64,000 nucleotides of DNA from Geobacter sp. SVR (lineage in GTDB: Bacteria; Desulfobacterota; Desulfuromonadia; Geobacterales; Pseudopelobacteraceae), in contig NZ_AP024469.1 in assembly GCF_016865365.1 (NCBI RefSeq), forward strand, positions 3,688,501 to 3,752,500. Reading direction: 5' to 3'. The notes beneath the pieces are model-generated. The model had not been told where the DNA came from and searched no databases. It was given only the letters and a program-made list of their open reading frames with translations. Below are positions 18,061-26,342 of this stretch, one piece after another. Position numbers and translations under genes: made by a program. Within the stretch, counting starts at the first letter, position 1. Each line of letters begins with the position of its first letter.

Positions 18061-18714
18061 CTAAAAACCGAGATCAGCATTGACCACCAGCACCCTCACA
18101 TCGCTGAAGCGGGGACGGCGGTCGATGATGGTCGTCACCCGGCACAGCCGCTCGGGAGAATTGCAGTTGCTGCAGAAACCGGTGCGGGCACAGGGAGTGT
18201 TGAAACTGAGACGTTTGGCATTGGGAGGAGTGGCCCGGTCCTTGATGCGGTCAATGGCCTCCTGCGACGTGCCGGCCACCAGCTTGTTGCGGCCCGCCAC
18301 CACGATCACCTTGCGCGGACCGAAGAACATGGCAGCCGCACGGTTGCCGGTGGCGTCGATATTGACCAGTTCGCCGGAAAGCGTCAGGGCGTTGCACCCC
18401 GAGAGGAACAGGTCGCAGGTGAGCTGGCGGCGATTGATCTCCAGCCGCTGCTCCGGCGTTAAACCGGGAGTCCCATGGTTGAGGATCTCCTTGCCCTGCT
18501 CCCTGAGATGCGCCTCGACTCCCAGGCCGGCCACGGTCATGGAGCCGCCGAAGCCAATGCTGTGCGCATCAGCAGCTTCACGCATGATATACTCGAAGGC
18601 CTCCTGCGGCGAAGAGCAGAACAAGGCCTCAAAGCCGTTCTTGCCCAGTGATTCGACCGCCTTCTGGCATTTCTGCTCGTGCGTCCAATTTACCAGCTCT
18701 TCGGTCATTCCCAT
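18061..18714 (-). CDS. LUD-domain (LutC-like) protein
   Basis: The 217-aa LUD-domain protein shows the family pattern HSIGFGGSMTVAGLG, GNRAAAMFFGPRKVIVVAGRNK and a C-terminal CARTGFCSNCNSPERLC. The cysteine-rich tail separates it from plain LutC and suggests a metal or Fe-S site. LUD proteins take part in lactate or quinone-linked oxidation, but this small solitary form is of unknown role. ATG at 18714 is preferred to GTG 18732 because AGGAG lies 8 bp before it. Confidence 0.75.
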   Translation of the reverse strand: MGMTEELVNWTHEQKCQKAVESLGKNGFEALFCSSPQEAFEYIMREAADAHSIGFGGSMTVAGLGVEAHLREQGKEILNHGTPGLTPEQRLEINRRQLTCDLFLSGCNALTLSGELVNIDATGNRAAAMFFGPRKVIVVAGRNKLVAGTSQEAIDRIKDRATPPNAKRLSFNTPCARTGFCSNCNSPERLCRVTTIIDRRPRFSDVRVLVVNADLGF

Positions 18715-18772
18715 CAGCTTTCTCCTGTGCACCCGAAAGAAGCGGCGGCCACCGCCCTTCTCTTCCGGTTCT

Positions 18773-19360
18773 TTATTTCAAAACCTTGACGGACTTTATC
18801 ACTACCTGTTCGACCGGCACATCCCCCATGCCCCGGGAAAAACCGGTCTTGACGGCAGCGATTTTATCGACGACGTCCATCCCCTCCAGCACCTTGCCGA
18901 ACACGGCATAGCCGTAGCCCTGCATGGTGGTATCGCGGTGGTTGAGAAAATCGTTGTCGGCAACATTGATGAAAAACTGGGCCGTGGCCGAATCGACGAT
19001 GCCGGTACGGGCCATGGCCAGGGTGCCGCGCTGATTCTTCAGGCCATTGGTTGCTTCGTTCTTGATGGGGGCTTTGGTCGGTTTCTGTTTGAAGTCACCG
19101 GTGAATCCGCCCCCCTGGATCATGAAACCGGCGATCACGCGGTGGAAAATGGTACCGCCGTAAAAGCCGCTGTTGACGTAGTCGAGGAAGTTCTTGACGC
19201 TTATGGGCGCCTCTTTCTCGAACAGTTCCAGCTTCACATTGCCCTGCGAAGTTTCCATCAGCACCACCGGGTTTTTAGTTGCCTTGGTCGCGCCGGCGGC
19301 CAGGGCGACACCGGTTGAAAGCAGCAGGGCAGCGACAACCACAAGCATCTTTCTGAACAT
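18773..19360 (-). CDS. Secreted cyclophilin-type peptidyl-prolyl isomerase
   Basis: The 195-aa protein has a signal peptide (residues 1-21, ending ALAAG) and a cyclophilin domain with [44 protein letters not shown] and [14 protein letters not shown]. It should accelerate proline isomerisation during folding of exported proteins in the periplasm. The open frame extends upstream into hemH. ATG 19360 is chosen because GGAGGA lies upstream and the signal peptide starts there. Confidence 0.92.
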   Translation of the reverse strand: MFRKMLVVVAALLLSTGVALAAGATKATKNPVVLMETSQGNVKLELFEKEAPISVKNFLDYVNSGFYGGTIFHRVIAGFMIQGGGFTGDFKQKPTKAPIKNEATNGLKNQRGTLAMARTGIVDSATAQFFINVADNDFLNHRDTTMQGYGYAVFGKVLEGMDVVDKIAAVKTGFSRGMGDVPVEQVVIKSVKVLK

Positions 19361-19427
19361 GATATTCCTCCTGTCGATCGGATAGTGGTAAAGCAGATTT
19401 TTTTGCGACAGTATCAGTTTTTTCAGG

Positions 19428-20375
19428 CTACCTGGCCGAACGCACCAGCTCGGCCAGACAGGCAATGAAGGCCGGGGAGCTGTTGAGCGACTCGCTGCGG
19501 CGGAAATCGGTGATTCCCAGGGCAGCGGCCTCCTCCCGGTACTGGATATCAATCTCGTAGAGGGTCTCGATGTGATCGGACACGAAGGAAAGCGGCACCA
19601 TCAGAAGTTTTGTGCATCCCTCCCCTGCCAGCTTTGCCATGGTTTCTTCGGTCGACGGCTCTAGCCATTTGACCGGCCCTGCCCGCGACTGAAAGGCCAG
19701 GTGGTGCGATACATCGCCGAAGCGTTCCATTGCCAGCCGCACCGTGGCCTGGATGTGGTCCAGGTACGGATCGCCGGAATCGATGAACGACTGCGGCAGG
19801 CCGTGGGCCGAGAACACCAGTTGCACCCCGGAGCGGTCCCCGAAACCGGCCAGCCCCTGTTCGATCTTTTCGACCAACGCGGAGATGTACAGGGGATGGT
19901 CATAGAACTGGCGCACATAGCTCAACTCCATGCCCTTGCCGGAAGTTCGCAGCTCCCGTTCCAGTTCGTTCAGGCTGGAACCGGTGGTGGCTCGCGAAAA
20001 GTGCGGATAGAGCGATAAGACGATGACGCGGCTGATCCCTTCGCGTCGGATGGCGGCCAGGGCCTCCCGCGTATCCGGTTTGCTGTAGCGCATGGCCACG
20101 AAGCAGCGATACCCCTCCCCCAACGTCTTTTCCAGCTCCAGCGCCTGCTGTTCGGTCAGCTTGCGGATCGGGGAGCCATTGCCGATCTGCTTGTAATACT
20201 CTGAAACCTTCCTGGTACGTTTGCGGGAGATGAAACGGGCAATCAGCGGCTGCAGAAAACCGGGACCAATGCGGATGATGTCCCGGTCGGAAAAGAGGCT
20301 GTACAGAAAGGGCTCGATCAAATCCAGCGAATCAGGTCCCCCCATTTGAAGCAGCAGTACGGCAGTCTTGTTCAT
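19428..20375 (-). CDS. hemH: Ferrochelatase HemH
   Basis: HemH inserts Fe2+ into protoporphyrin IX, the last step of protoporphyrin-dependent haem synthesis. The 315-aa product shows [17 protein letters not shown], the [11 protein letters not shown] porphyrin-binding stretch, the catalytic [11 protein letters not shown], and [14 protein letters not shown] with the conserved His-Glu pair. No C-terminal [2Fe-2S] cysteines are visible. ATG 20375 follows GGTGGAAAC. The AT-rich 150 bp upstream probably holds its promoter. Confidence 0.93.
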   Translation of the reverse strand: MNKTAVLLLQMGGPDSLDLIEPFLYSLFSDRDIIRIGPGFLQPLIARFISRKRTRKVSEYYKQIGNGSPIRKLTEQQALELEKTLGEGYRCFVAMRYSKPDTREALAAIRREGISRVIVLSLYPHFSRATTGSSLNELERELRTSGKGMELSYVRQFYDHPLYISALVEKIEQGLAGFGDRSGVQLVFSAHGLPQSFIDSGDPYLDHIQATVRLAMERFGDVSHHLAFQSRAGPVKWLEPSTEETMAKLAGEGCTKLLMVPLSFVSDHIETLYEIDIQYREEAAALGITDFRRSESLNSSPAFIACLAELVRSAR

Positions 20376-20525
20376 GTTGTTTCCACCCGGCGAGATGTGC
20401 AAAGGACTGATGACCCCTGCTGATATGGCATTCAATAAAAATTAACTTATGAAATCCTAAAGCTTTTAGCAACATAATTTACTGAAGGCATGGCCGCCCG
20501 GGGCAAAGTTCCCTTGGAAGATGCG

Positions 20526-21753
20526 TCAAATCGCCGCCGCTATCCCCCCCAGAGTCTCCAATGCCAGCTCGATCCGTTCGGACCAGCAGGCGGCATTGAG
20601 CCGGAAGCAGTTTTTGTACTGGTCACCCAGAGTGAAGATCGTGCCGGGCGCGATGCCGATTCCCTCCTGCAAGCCGGCCTGGTAGAGCCTGAAGGAGTCC
20701 AAATCCTCCGGCAACTCTACCCACAGAATATAGCCCCCTTCGGGACGGCTGACCCGCGTTCCCAGTGGGAAATAACGGCCGACGGCCTCCCGCACCTGGC
20801 CTGTCTGGCGGGCATAGACCCGACGAATCTTTCTCAGATGGTGATCATAGCCTCCATTGGTAAGAAACTCAGCAACGGCCAACTGGGTGGGTGAGGAACT
20901 GGCGACGTTCAAGAGCGCCTTCAACTGGGCCACCTTTTCCCGAAACCGGCCGGGCGCGATCCAACCAATCCGGTAGCCAGGAGCCAGGGTCTTGGAGAAG
21001 GAGGAGCAGTAAAGGACCAGCCCCTTCTCGTCAAAGGCCTTGGCAGAGGCGGGACGGCTTGGGCCATATGCCAGATCGCCATAGACATCGTCCTCAATCA
21101 AGGGGATATCATGTTTTGCCAGGAGCATCACCAGTTCCCGTTTCTTTTCGTCCGGCATGAGGCTGCCCAATGGGTTGTTGAAATTGGTTATGGTGATGCA
21201 GGCGCTGACCTGGTTGTGCCGGATAGCATAGTTGAGGACCTCCAGGTTCAGTCCCTCGCCGTTGGAGGGGATCTCCAGCACCTTCAGCCCCATCCATTGG
21301 ATGGATTTGAGAAAAGTTGGGTAGACCGGAGAGCCGACGGCCACGGTGTCGCCGGGGCGGTATACCGCCTGGAGCGCCAGGTTCATCGCCTCGACGCATC
21401 CAGAAGTGATGACAACGTCATCCGGCGCCAAGGAGCAGCCTGAATTGAGCGAGCGCCTGGCAATCAGCGTACGCAGCCGTTTGTGCCCCTGTGCCGGTGG
21501 ATAGGAAATGCTTTGCAGCGGAAAACGCTTGGATTCGGAAGCAAGCATGCGGTTCAGTTTGTCGATCGGCAACAGGTCGGCATTCGGTATCCCACCACCA
21601 AGCGGGACGAGCGAGGGATCGGCGATATTGCGCATGACCTCCAGGGCGATATCCCCCAAGATCACCGGGTTAGGAGCGATATCCCCGGTTCTTCCCCCAA
21701 AAGCCGAACGTCCAGTCGGTTCCACAAGCCGGGAACAGACGTAATAGCCCGAC
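20526..21753 (-). pseudogene. MocR-type regulator, C-terminal aminotransferase part (5' part displaced by prophage)
   Basis: About 407 codons encode the linker and fold-type I aminotransferase half of a MocR/YdcR-like regulator. Visible are LVPLGGGIPNADLLP, VVITSGCVEAMNLAL, NFNNPLGSLMP and the PLP lysine in SSFSKTLAPGYRIGW. The GntR helix-turn-helix expected in front is missing. The frame is fused to prophage DNA at 21754. The missing 62 codons are at 59647-59831, and joining them gives ARPQS-GYYV, the normal MocR junction, and a total of about 469 codons. It is broken as a regulator. A stray in-frame start in the prophage could still express it. Confidence 0.92.
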
Positions 21754-21795
21754 ACAAGGGGGGTGGGATAACTAACACATGAGAAACACGATAAA
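21754..21795 (+). repeat. Prophage left end with paired transposase-site motifs
   Basis: Starting from ACAAG, the sequence carries GATAACTA at offset 13 and AGAAACACGATAAA at offset 28. The right end read inward has GATAATTA and AGAAACGCGATAAA at the same offsets. Thirty of 42 positions match. These are the likely transposase-binding sites of the left end. Confidence 0.85.
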
Positions 21796-21978
21796 CGTCC
21801 GCGACGATGCTTGACGGATGCTTTACATTGAGGGGAAAACGACTGGGCATCAAGATTGTTTTGATGGAAACCGACCGCCGCCCAAATCGATCGTCGATCG
21901 TTCGATCTGATCATCAACCCCACCGGAAGAGATCGGTTTGTTTCGCGTCAGCGAAATGGGGCGTGAGCCCCTTATCCA

Positions 21979-22155
21979 TCACTCGCCCCAGGCTACCACT
22001 TGGCCGTTTTTGATATACAGGTATGAATCGCCGCGTGTGTAATAGTCGACCACATTGCCCTTCCAACTCGCTTGGCCGTGAATGAAGAACTCGCCCACAC
22101 ATTTCTACACGCGTGACAGCTCCATCCCCACCCTAATCTGGCCGTTCCCGTTCAC
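21979..22155 (-). pseudogene. Small cargo gene interrupted by an in-frame TAG
   Basis: The frame runs from a GTG that overlaps the stop of the upstream gene to a TGA at 21979 (58 codons). It contains one TAG after codon 15 (GMELSRV-stop-KCVGEFF). The downstream part, ending in DSYLYIKNGQVVAWGE, reads like a real small beta-rich C-terminus. It is probably the last member of the repressor operon, inactivated by one nonsense mutation. Alternatively translation restarts at the GTG two codons after TAG. No family recognised. Confidence 0.35.
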
Positions 22156-22526
22156 TCCTCTGGCCTGGTCGTCCACACTTGGATGCCATACTGATCCGCG
22201 ACACTCTGTAGACGTTTAAGGTATCGGCCGTCATCATCGCCCCGCTCCATGATTAACACCACCCCCGGCCGCTTGCCGGTCATGCCCGCGTAGTACAATG
22301 CCTGCCCAATACTTTCAGCCCACTTCGTTGCGAAATCAAACTCCACCGCATACTCGTCTGTCAGACAATCGACCCGTGCGCCATCCTGCAGGCGGAACTC
22401 CAGCACGCCCTTGTGATCATCGCACCATAGTTTTTGGTAATGTTTCTCAGGGTACAGGTGGGCAGCCTGGCTAGCACCCGTGCCGATCATCAACAACGCC
22501 ATCAAGATCAGGAGTGGAAGCTTCAT
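22152..22526 (-). CDS. Exported protein with restriction-endonuclease-like motif (cargo)
   Basis: The 124-aa product has a signal peptide (residues 1-21, ASQA-A), then a small domain with DCLTDEYAVEFDFATKWAES, followed by IGQALYYAGMTGKRPGVVLIM. The D...E-x-D...K spacing and the following helix resemble a PD-(D/E)XK core. A short exported family of this kind is known from many proteobacteria, but its function is not known to me. The start overlaps the stop of the preceding gene (ATGA). It is carried in the repressor operon and is probably expressed in lysogens. Confidence 0.55.
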   Translation of the reverse strand: MKLPLLILMALLMIGTGASQAAHLYPEKHYQKLWCDDHKGVLEFRLQDGARVDCLTDEYAVEFDFATKWAESIGQALYYAGMTGKRPGVVLIMERGDDDGRYLKRLQSVADQYGIQVWTTRPEE

Positions 22527-23035
22527 TTGAATGGATTTTTTGAGATTTTCTTGGCTCCCCTTAAATCGACGTCGCCCGGTAGGCCCATAACAACAAAGCC
22601 GTTTACAACTTGGTCGCCATCAAAGTGCAGGAATGCCGTGAACGTGCCGATCGGACTATCTATGACAGCATCTTTGATATTGGGTAGCTTTGCCAGGGCC
22701 GCTGACTTGAATGAATATATTTCGACCTTACCATTCGGCCAGGGCGCCGGCTTCCTGCGTGCGGCCGTCAGCTTAGCGTCGGATGGAAGTAGAGGCTTGA
22801 TACTTTTAACGAACTCAGCAACGGTGGGTACTGCCCCGATAAATTTCCGCGACTCAATGTCGATCCGTGATACCCGAGGCGGCTTACCGAATACGTAATA
22901 TGTCTCATCCAACGATACTTTTGCGCCGTACTGAGCGCGGACATCTTTAACCGTATCTCCCAGACCAGCTGCAAACACGAGTGCAGTCGGCTGGACAATA
23001 AATACACACATTAGAATTGCCATCAGTTTATTCAT
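22523..23035 (-). CDS. Exported protein of unknown function (cargo)
   Basis: The 170-aa protein has an N-terminal signal peptide (MNKLMAILMCVF to VFAAG). The mature region contains GDTVKDVRAQYGAKV, resembling SmpA/BamE-like repeats in prophage or lipoprotein contexts, and no catalytic motif. No known family is recognised. ATG 23035 is chosen because the signal peptide begins there; an ATG four codons earlier, overlapping the repressor stop, is possible. Its tight packing behind the repressor suggests expression in the lysogen, perhaps for envelope modification or superinfection exclusion (inference). Confidence 0.55.
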   Translation of the reverse strand: MNKLMAILMCVFIVQPTALVFAAGLGDTVKDVRAQYGAKVSLDETYYVFGKPPRVSRIDIESRKFIGAVPTVAEFVKSIKPLLPSDAKLTAARRKPAPWPNGKVEIYSFKSAALAKLPNIKDAVIDSPIGTFTAFLHFDGDQVVNGFVVMGLPGDVDLRGAKKISKNPFK

Positions 23036-23046
23036 TGAGCCCTCCA

Positions 23047-23472
23047 TTATCCTGCCTTTTTCCGTTCTTCCATCAGCTCCGAGAGGAGTTTCTTCTCTTC
23101 AGCGTATTTTAAAACATCTCTCTGTTGCTCTTCGGACATCTGTGCGAGCAGTTGATTGATCTTCAAGACCACATCAGGATGAATACTTATTTCAGGTTCA
23201 GCGACCAGCAGAACACGCGGATCTTTTATCGGAAATATTATTTTTGCCTCGCCTATTCCCGAAAATACCCACTCCCGCTTCAGTCTCTCCTTGTTACACA
23301 AAAGTTCAACATCAGCCATGCTGTTGACTCCACGGCTCTCCCTGTTTTTCAGCGTCTGTATCGATATAGCTAAACGCTTCGCCAGCTCGGTCTTGCTGGA
23401 CAAATCTAGCGCCAACATCAACCTTGCATGAATTTCAGCCACCTGAACATTTGTGAACTTTTTCGTTGACAT
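23047..23472 (-). CDS. Prophage CI/c-type repressor
   Basis: The 141-aa protein has an N-terminal helix-turn-helix of the CI-like type (ALDLSSKTELAKRLAISIQTLKNRESRG) followed by a linker and a charged C-terminal helix (MSEEQQRDVLKYAEEKKLLSELM). Such short repressors lack the LexA-like peptidase domain, so it is not expected to self-cleave; regulation may be by stability, as in Mu c. It is divergent from the Ner-like gene across a palindromic operator and heads an operon with two or three cargo genes. Confidence 0.75.
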   Translation of the reverse strand: MSTKKFTNVQVAEIHARLMLALDLSSKTELAKRLAISIQTLKNRESRGVNSMADVELLCNKERLKREWVFSGIGEAKIIFPIKDPRVLLVAEPEISIHPDVVLKINQLLAQMSEEQQRDVLKYAEEKKLLSELMEERKKAG

Positions 23473-23505
23473 GTTTTACACTTTTGTTTAATTTTGTATT
23501 GTCTT

Positions 23506-23523
23506 GGTTTACATTACTAAACC
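23506..23523. promoter_or_regulatory. Palindromic operator between repressor and Ner-like gene
   Basis: The palindrome GGTTTA-N6-TAAACC lies in a 57-bp AT-rich divergent gap, next to TTTTACAC and TTTGTTTAATTTTG stretches suited to promoter elements for both directions. It is the likely binding site for the repressor and/or Ner protein. Confidence 0.6.
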
Positions 23524-23547
23524 TTACTAATGAAAAAAAGAGACCAT

Positions 23548-23793
23548 ATGAAACAGGAATCTACTGAAGTTACCGCCTGCAACATCCGGGCTTGGATGGC
23601 GCTCCGCAAGGTCACCAATGGCAAGATTGCCACGTCGGCAAAAGTCTCCCTCGTCATGGTTTCCTACGTCATCAACGGTCACCGCGTCAGCGCCCCTGTC
23701 ATCAAAACCATCGCCCGTCTGTGCCGTGTCTCAGTCGCCGATCTGCTGGCCGGGCCGGAAGCTGCAGAACAAAACTCAAGGAGAGCAGCATGA
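23548..23793 (+). CDS. Ner/Cro-like DNA-binding protein
   Basis: The 81-aa protein has a helix-turn-helix pattern (VTNGKIATSAKVSLVMVSYVINGHRVSAPVIKTIARL) resembling small phage regulators. It is the first gene of the rightward early operon, divergent from the repressor, which is the place of ner in Mu. Start could be 23530 or 23548. The latter has AGAGA upstream and is preferred weakly. Its stop overlaps the next gene (ATGA). Confidence 0.7.
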   Translation: MKQESTEVTACNIRAWMALRKVTNGKIATSAKVSLVMVSYVINGHRVSAPVIKTIARLCRVSVADLLAGPEAAEQNSRRAA

Positions 23794-24086
23794 ACAGCTT
23801 ATATGCCCGTAGAGTTATGTCCGGCGGAATAATCAGCATCAAAGATGTGCTTTACCAGGTGCCCCTCAATTTGGAGGGGCAAGAGATTATTGTCGATCCG
23901 GAACGTCTTGAATACCGCCCGACATCGATTGTCCGGCATGAAGATCCGATCCCGGAATTCATCACATTACAACCAGGTCTGTTGACCGCTCGTGAGATCA
24001 ATGATCGTCGTGCGGCTCGTGAAGTTTTAGAAGCTGCAACTGTGCCGCCCGCAGATCACAAAGCTCCGGATCGAGATCCGGAATAA
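23790..24086 (+). CDS. Small early prophage protein of unknown function
   Basis: The 98-aa product begins MNSLYARRVMSGGIISIKDV and contains QVPLNLEGQEIIVDPERLEYRP. This hints at a small beta-barrel like the one at the C-terminus of Mu-type transposases, but the similarity is by eye only. AAGGAGAGC precedes the ATG and the start overlaps the Ner-like stop. Its last 89 bp overlap the opposite-strand gene below. Confidence 0.5.
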   Translation: MNSLYARRVMSGGIISIKDVLYQVPLNLEGQEIIVDPERLEYRPTSIVRHEDPIPEFITLQPGLLTAREINDRRAAREVLEAATVPPADHKAPDRDPE

Positions 24087-24282
24087 TCTTGCCCTGCTCC
24101 GAGGGGGTCTTTTCCAGCTCTCTTGCGAGAGCGTACCGGATAGCGTTGTACGAAACTTCGCCATGAATCTGGATCTGGGAGAGCACCACACGGCCGATGG
24201 TCTTTTCGATATTGCTGCCGGCCTCGCGACGGAATCGCTGATTAAGTTTCTTGATTACAGCTGCATCGATTTCGATTTCCAC
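23998..24282 (-). CDS. Opposite-strand small protein inside the early region
   Basis: The 94-aa frame is supported by an ideal CGGAGG site 6 bp before a GTG at 24282, and its codons are rich in GC third positions. The sequence (IDAAVIKKLNQRFRREAGSNIEKTIGRVV) suggests a helical, possibly nucleic-acid-binding protein. No family recognised. It lies against the direction of all neighbours and overlaps the 3' end of the gene at 23790-24086, so it could act partly as an antisense transcript. Confidence 0.45.
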   Translation of the reverse strand: MEIEIDAAVIKKLNQRFRREAGSNIEKTIGRVVLSQIQIHGEVSYNAIRYALARELEKTPSEQGKIIPDLDPELCDLRAAQLQLLKLHEPHDDH

Positions 24283-24350
24283 ATGCCACCTCCGCAACGG
24301 GAATATACATCAAAAGTGTCTTGACGGTAACAGCAAAAATGAGGGGCGTC

Positions 24351-24788
24351 ATGTCCAATCCGCGCGAAAGAAAAGATAAAAGTGTATCCGGCCAGCTCGT
24401 GCTGCTGGATAGGGAGATAGAAACGGGCTCCCTGGAACACCTCAGCCTCGGTATCAAACAGCGCCTGAGCAAGATGCTCTCCCCGCGTGACCGTTTCATG
24501 GTGGCTGCCTGGATCAGCCGTGTAACCGGCATTGAGGTGAAAGGATCGGTGTTCGAGAAGATCCTGGGCAGCGACCCGGCCTACCAGCCCACCATGGTGC
24601 AGATCCTCGCCGCCTGTAAGCTGGCAGGGAGTTACGACCCGGTGGAGTATGGCCTTGGAGAGATCGGCGCCGGAGTGCTCACAGCCAACGAGAAGCCTTA
24701 TGTGCAGTTGGCCAAGAAGATCCAGGAGCGCAAGCAGTTGGAGCAGGAAATAGCGATGTTGGAAAATCAATGCGGAGTGAGGAGGTAA
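24351..24788 (+). CDS. Early prophage protein, regulator-like
   Basis: The 145-aa protein starts MSNPRERKDKSVSGQLVLLD after a GAGGGG site. The central part (LSPRDRFMVAAWISRVTGIEVK...FEKILGSDPAYQPTMVQILA) resembles small DNA-binding regulators in phage early regions, and the C-terminus is a coiled-coil segment (QLAKKIQERKQLEQEIAMLE). No family assigned. An in-frame TTG ten codons upstream is a less likely start. Confidence 0.5.
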   Translation: MSNPRERKDKSVSGQLVLLDREIETGSLEHLSLGIKQRLSKMLSPRDRFMVAAWISRVTGIEVKGSVFEKILGSDPAYQPTMVQILAACKLAGSYDPVEYGLGEIGAGVLTANEKPYVQLAKKIQERKQLEQEIAMLENQCGVRR

Positions 24789-24791
24789 GCG

Positions 24792-25088
24792 ATGGCCCCC
24801 AAAACCTACAACCCGGTCATGAGCGACCACAAGCTGATTGACATCATTGAGCTGCTCCACCAGCAGACAACTCCCGTATCGGCGGCGCAGATCTCCAGGG
24901 AGCTGAACATGCCCCATGCCACGGTGATGAGCCACATGGTTGTGCTGCTGGAGCGCAAATGGGTGCGGCAGGCTGGCGAAATGTACGAGCCGGGCCCGCG
25001 CATCAGCGGCATGTATGCCGTGTATCTGCAGGGGCTGAAGGATAGGCGCGGCGATCTCGATCGCGAGATCCGCCAGTTGGAGGTGTGA
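24792..25088 (+). CDS. Winged-helix DNA-binding protein (IclR-like HTH)
   Basis: The 98-aa protein contains a winged HTH (IDIIELLHQQTTPVSAAQISRELNMPHATVMSHMVVLLERKWVRQ) close to the IclR/MarR type, followed by a short wing and a charged tail. It lies 3 bp after the previous gene and before the parB-like gene, so it is likely an early-region regulator. Confidence 0.6.
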   Translation: MAPKTYNPVMSDHKLIDIIELLHQQTTPVSAAQISRELNMPHATVMSHMVVLLERKWVRQAGEMYEPGPRISGMYAVYLQGLKDRRGDLDREIRQLEV

Positions 25089-25090
25089 GG

Positions 25091-25177
25091 ATGAAAGGGA
25101 TTCGCTTTCGGTGCGTTTTTTGTGGACGTGAATGGCCGACCATAGAGGAATGCAATGCTTGTGAAGAAAGCCATTAA
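25091..25177 (+). CDS. 28-aa zinc-ribbon microprotein
   Basis: This short frame starts at an ATG right after GGAGGTGTGAGG. It encodes CVFCGREWPTIEECNACEES, two CxxC pairs typical of a single zinc ribbon. Its 3' end overlaps an alternative start of the next gene. It is below normal gene-calling thresholds, but the cysteine pattern and ribosome site support it. Confidence 0.5.
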   Translation: MKGIRFRCVFCGREWPTIEECNACEESH

Positions 25178-25229
25178 ATTCGGGGCTCAGGCCCTGGGTG
25201 TCGAACTTACCGAACCGGAGGAAAAAGGC

Positions 25230-26339
25230 ATGAACAACGGCATAAACAACGATGTGAATGACGAGGTACTGGGCTGGCTGCTCAACGTGCCGGTTAGCGA
25301 TGTGAACTTTCAGAACAACATCAAAATCGCCAATGAGGCCACGATCCGGGCGGCCTTGAGTGGCATTGAAGGCTTCGATCATGTCAAGACGAAAGAAGCA
25401 GCACTCAATCGGCGTCTTAAACAGGTGCTGGAGGCCCAGGCCGAGCAGGTGACCGCCACCGAAACCCGCCAGACCCGCACCACCGCCATGAATGTGGGCG
25501 AGTTGGAGGCCGAAAGCGAGCGGGAGCAGCAGTTGCAGGCCCAGGAAGAACAGAAAGATCGGGAGCGGAGGATTGCCGAGGCTCATGAGGTTGCGGGTCG
25601 AATTCAGGCCCTGACGTTCGTGGAGAAAGTGCTAACGGTTAGCACTTTAATACAGCTCAAAAACATCAAGGAATCCAAGGCTTATCGCAACCTCCCCAAT
25701 ATAGGGACATGGGATAACTATTGTGAATACTTGGGTTTTTCTCGCCAGAAAGTAGATATGGATCTTCAAAATCTTGCCGAGTTTGGAGAGCAATTTCTGC
25801 TAACGGTTGGCAGTTTTGGCCTTGGCTACCGTGAACTCCGCCAGCTCCGTCAGATCAAATATGACGGCGAATCCTTCCAGGTTTCCGAGGACGGCAAAAC
25901 GATCGTGATTGAGGGTGAGGCCATCTCGCTCAACGACGATGCGGCGCCGGAGATCGAAGCGGCCCTGGAGAAGTTGCTGGAGAAAAACAAGACCCTCAGA
26001 GAGCGGAATACCCGCCTGGAAAAGGATCTGAAAGGGGTGGTCAAGGAGGAAATGGCCGGCCTGCAGGCGGAGAAAAAGGCCCTGGTGGAGCGGGTGAAGG
26101 TGTTGGAAGTGTTTGAGCCGAAAGAAGCCGATCGCGAATGGTCGGTCAAACAGATGGCCAAGATTGAAGAAGCCGCCGCCGGGCTGCAGCTGGCGATTGC
26201 CGGTTTCATCGCGGACCCGCGACTGAAGGATGACCGCCATCTGCAGGCAAAGGTCAATGCCCACCTCCAGGAGGCGGAGCTGGCTCTGAACGATGTCCGC
26301 ACCCGGCTGGATGATGTTGTCGACATGTACAGGGACTAG
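25230..26339 (+). CDS. Early prophage coiled-coil DNA-binding-type protein
   Basis: The protein is about 369 aa. The middle (IGTWDNYCEYLGFSRQKVDMDLQNLAEFGEQFL) looks like an HTH. Residues about 250-310 form a long coiled coil (EKLLEKNKTLRERNTRLEKDLK). The charged N-terminal half is also helical. Function is unknown; it sits directly before the transposase and may assist transposition or control early genes. ATG 25230 has GGAGGAAAAAGG upstream. An ATG at 25155 with GAGGA is a serious alternative that would add 25 residues. Confidence 0.6.
   Translation: MNNGINNDVNDEVLGWLLNVPVSDVNFQNNIKIANEATIRAALSGIEGFDHVKTKEAALNRRLKQVLEAQAEQVTATETRQTRTTAMNVGELEAESEREQQLQAQEEQKDRERRIAEAHEVAGRIQALTFVEKVLTVSTLIQLKNIKESKAYRNLPNIGTWDNYCEYLGFSRQKVDMDLQNLAEFGEQFLLTVGSFGLGYRELRQLRQIKYDGESFQVSEDGKTIVIEGEAISLNDDAAPEIEAALEKLLEKNKTLRERNTRLEKDLKGVVKEEMAGLQAEKKALVERVKVLEVFEPKEADREWSVKQMAKIEEAAAGLQLAIAGFIADPRLKDDRHLQAKVNAHLQEAELALNDVRTRLDDVVDMYRD
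25626..25648. promoter_or_regulatory. Perfect 11-bp palindrome inside a coding region
   Basis: Arms AAAGTGCTAAC and GTTAGCACTTT flank a single G. A degenerate copy (TGCTAACGGTTGGCAGTTTT) lies 172 bp downstream at 25798-25817. This is more symmetric than coding constraint needs and looks like a protein-binding site, possibly an internal transposition enhancer or operator. Confidence 0.4.
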
Positions 26340-26342
26340 GCC

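Noticed and set aside
24255-25586. A 443-codon open frame on the minus strand opposite the early genes
   Set aside because: It lies antisense to well-supported plus-strand genes, has His/Leu-rich composition typical of a shadow frame and no family motif.
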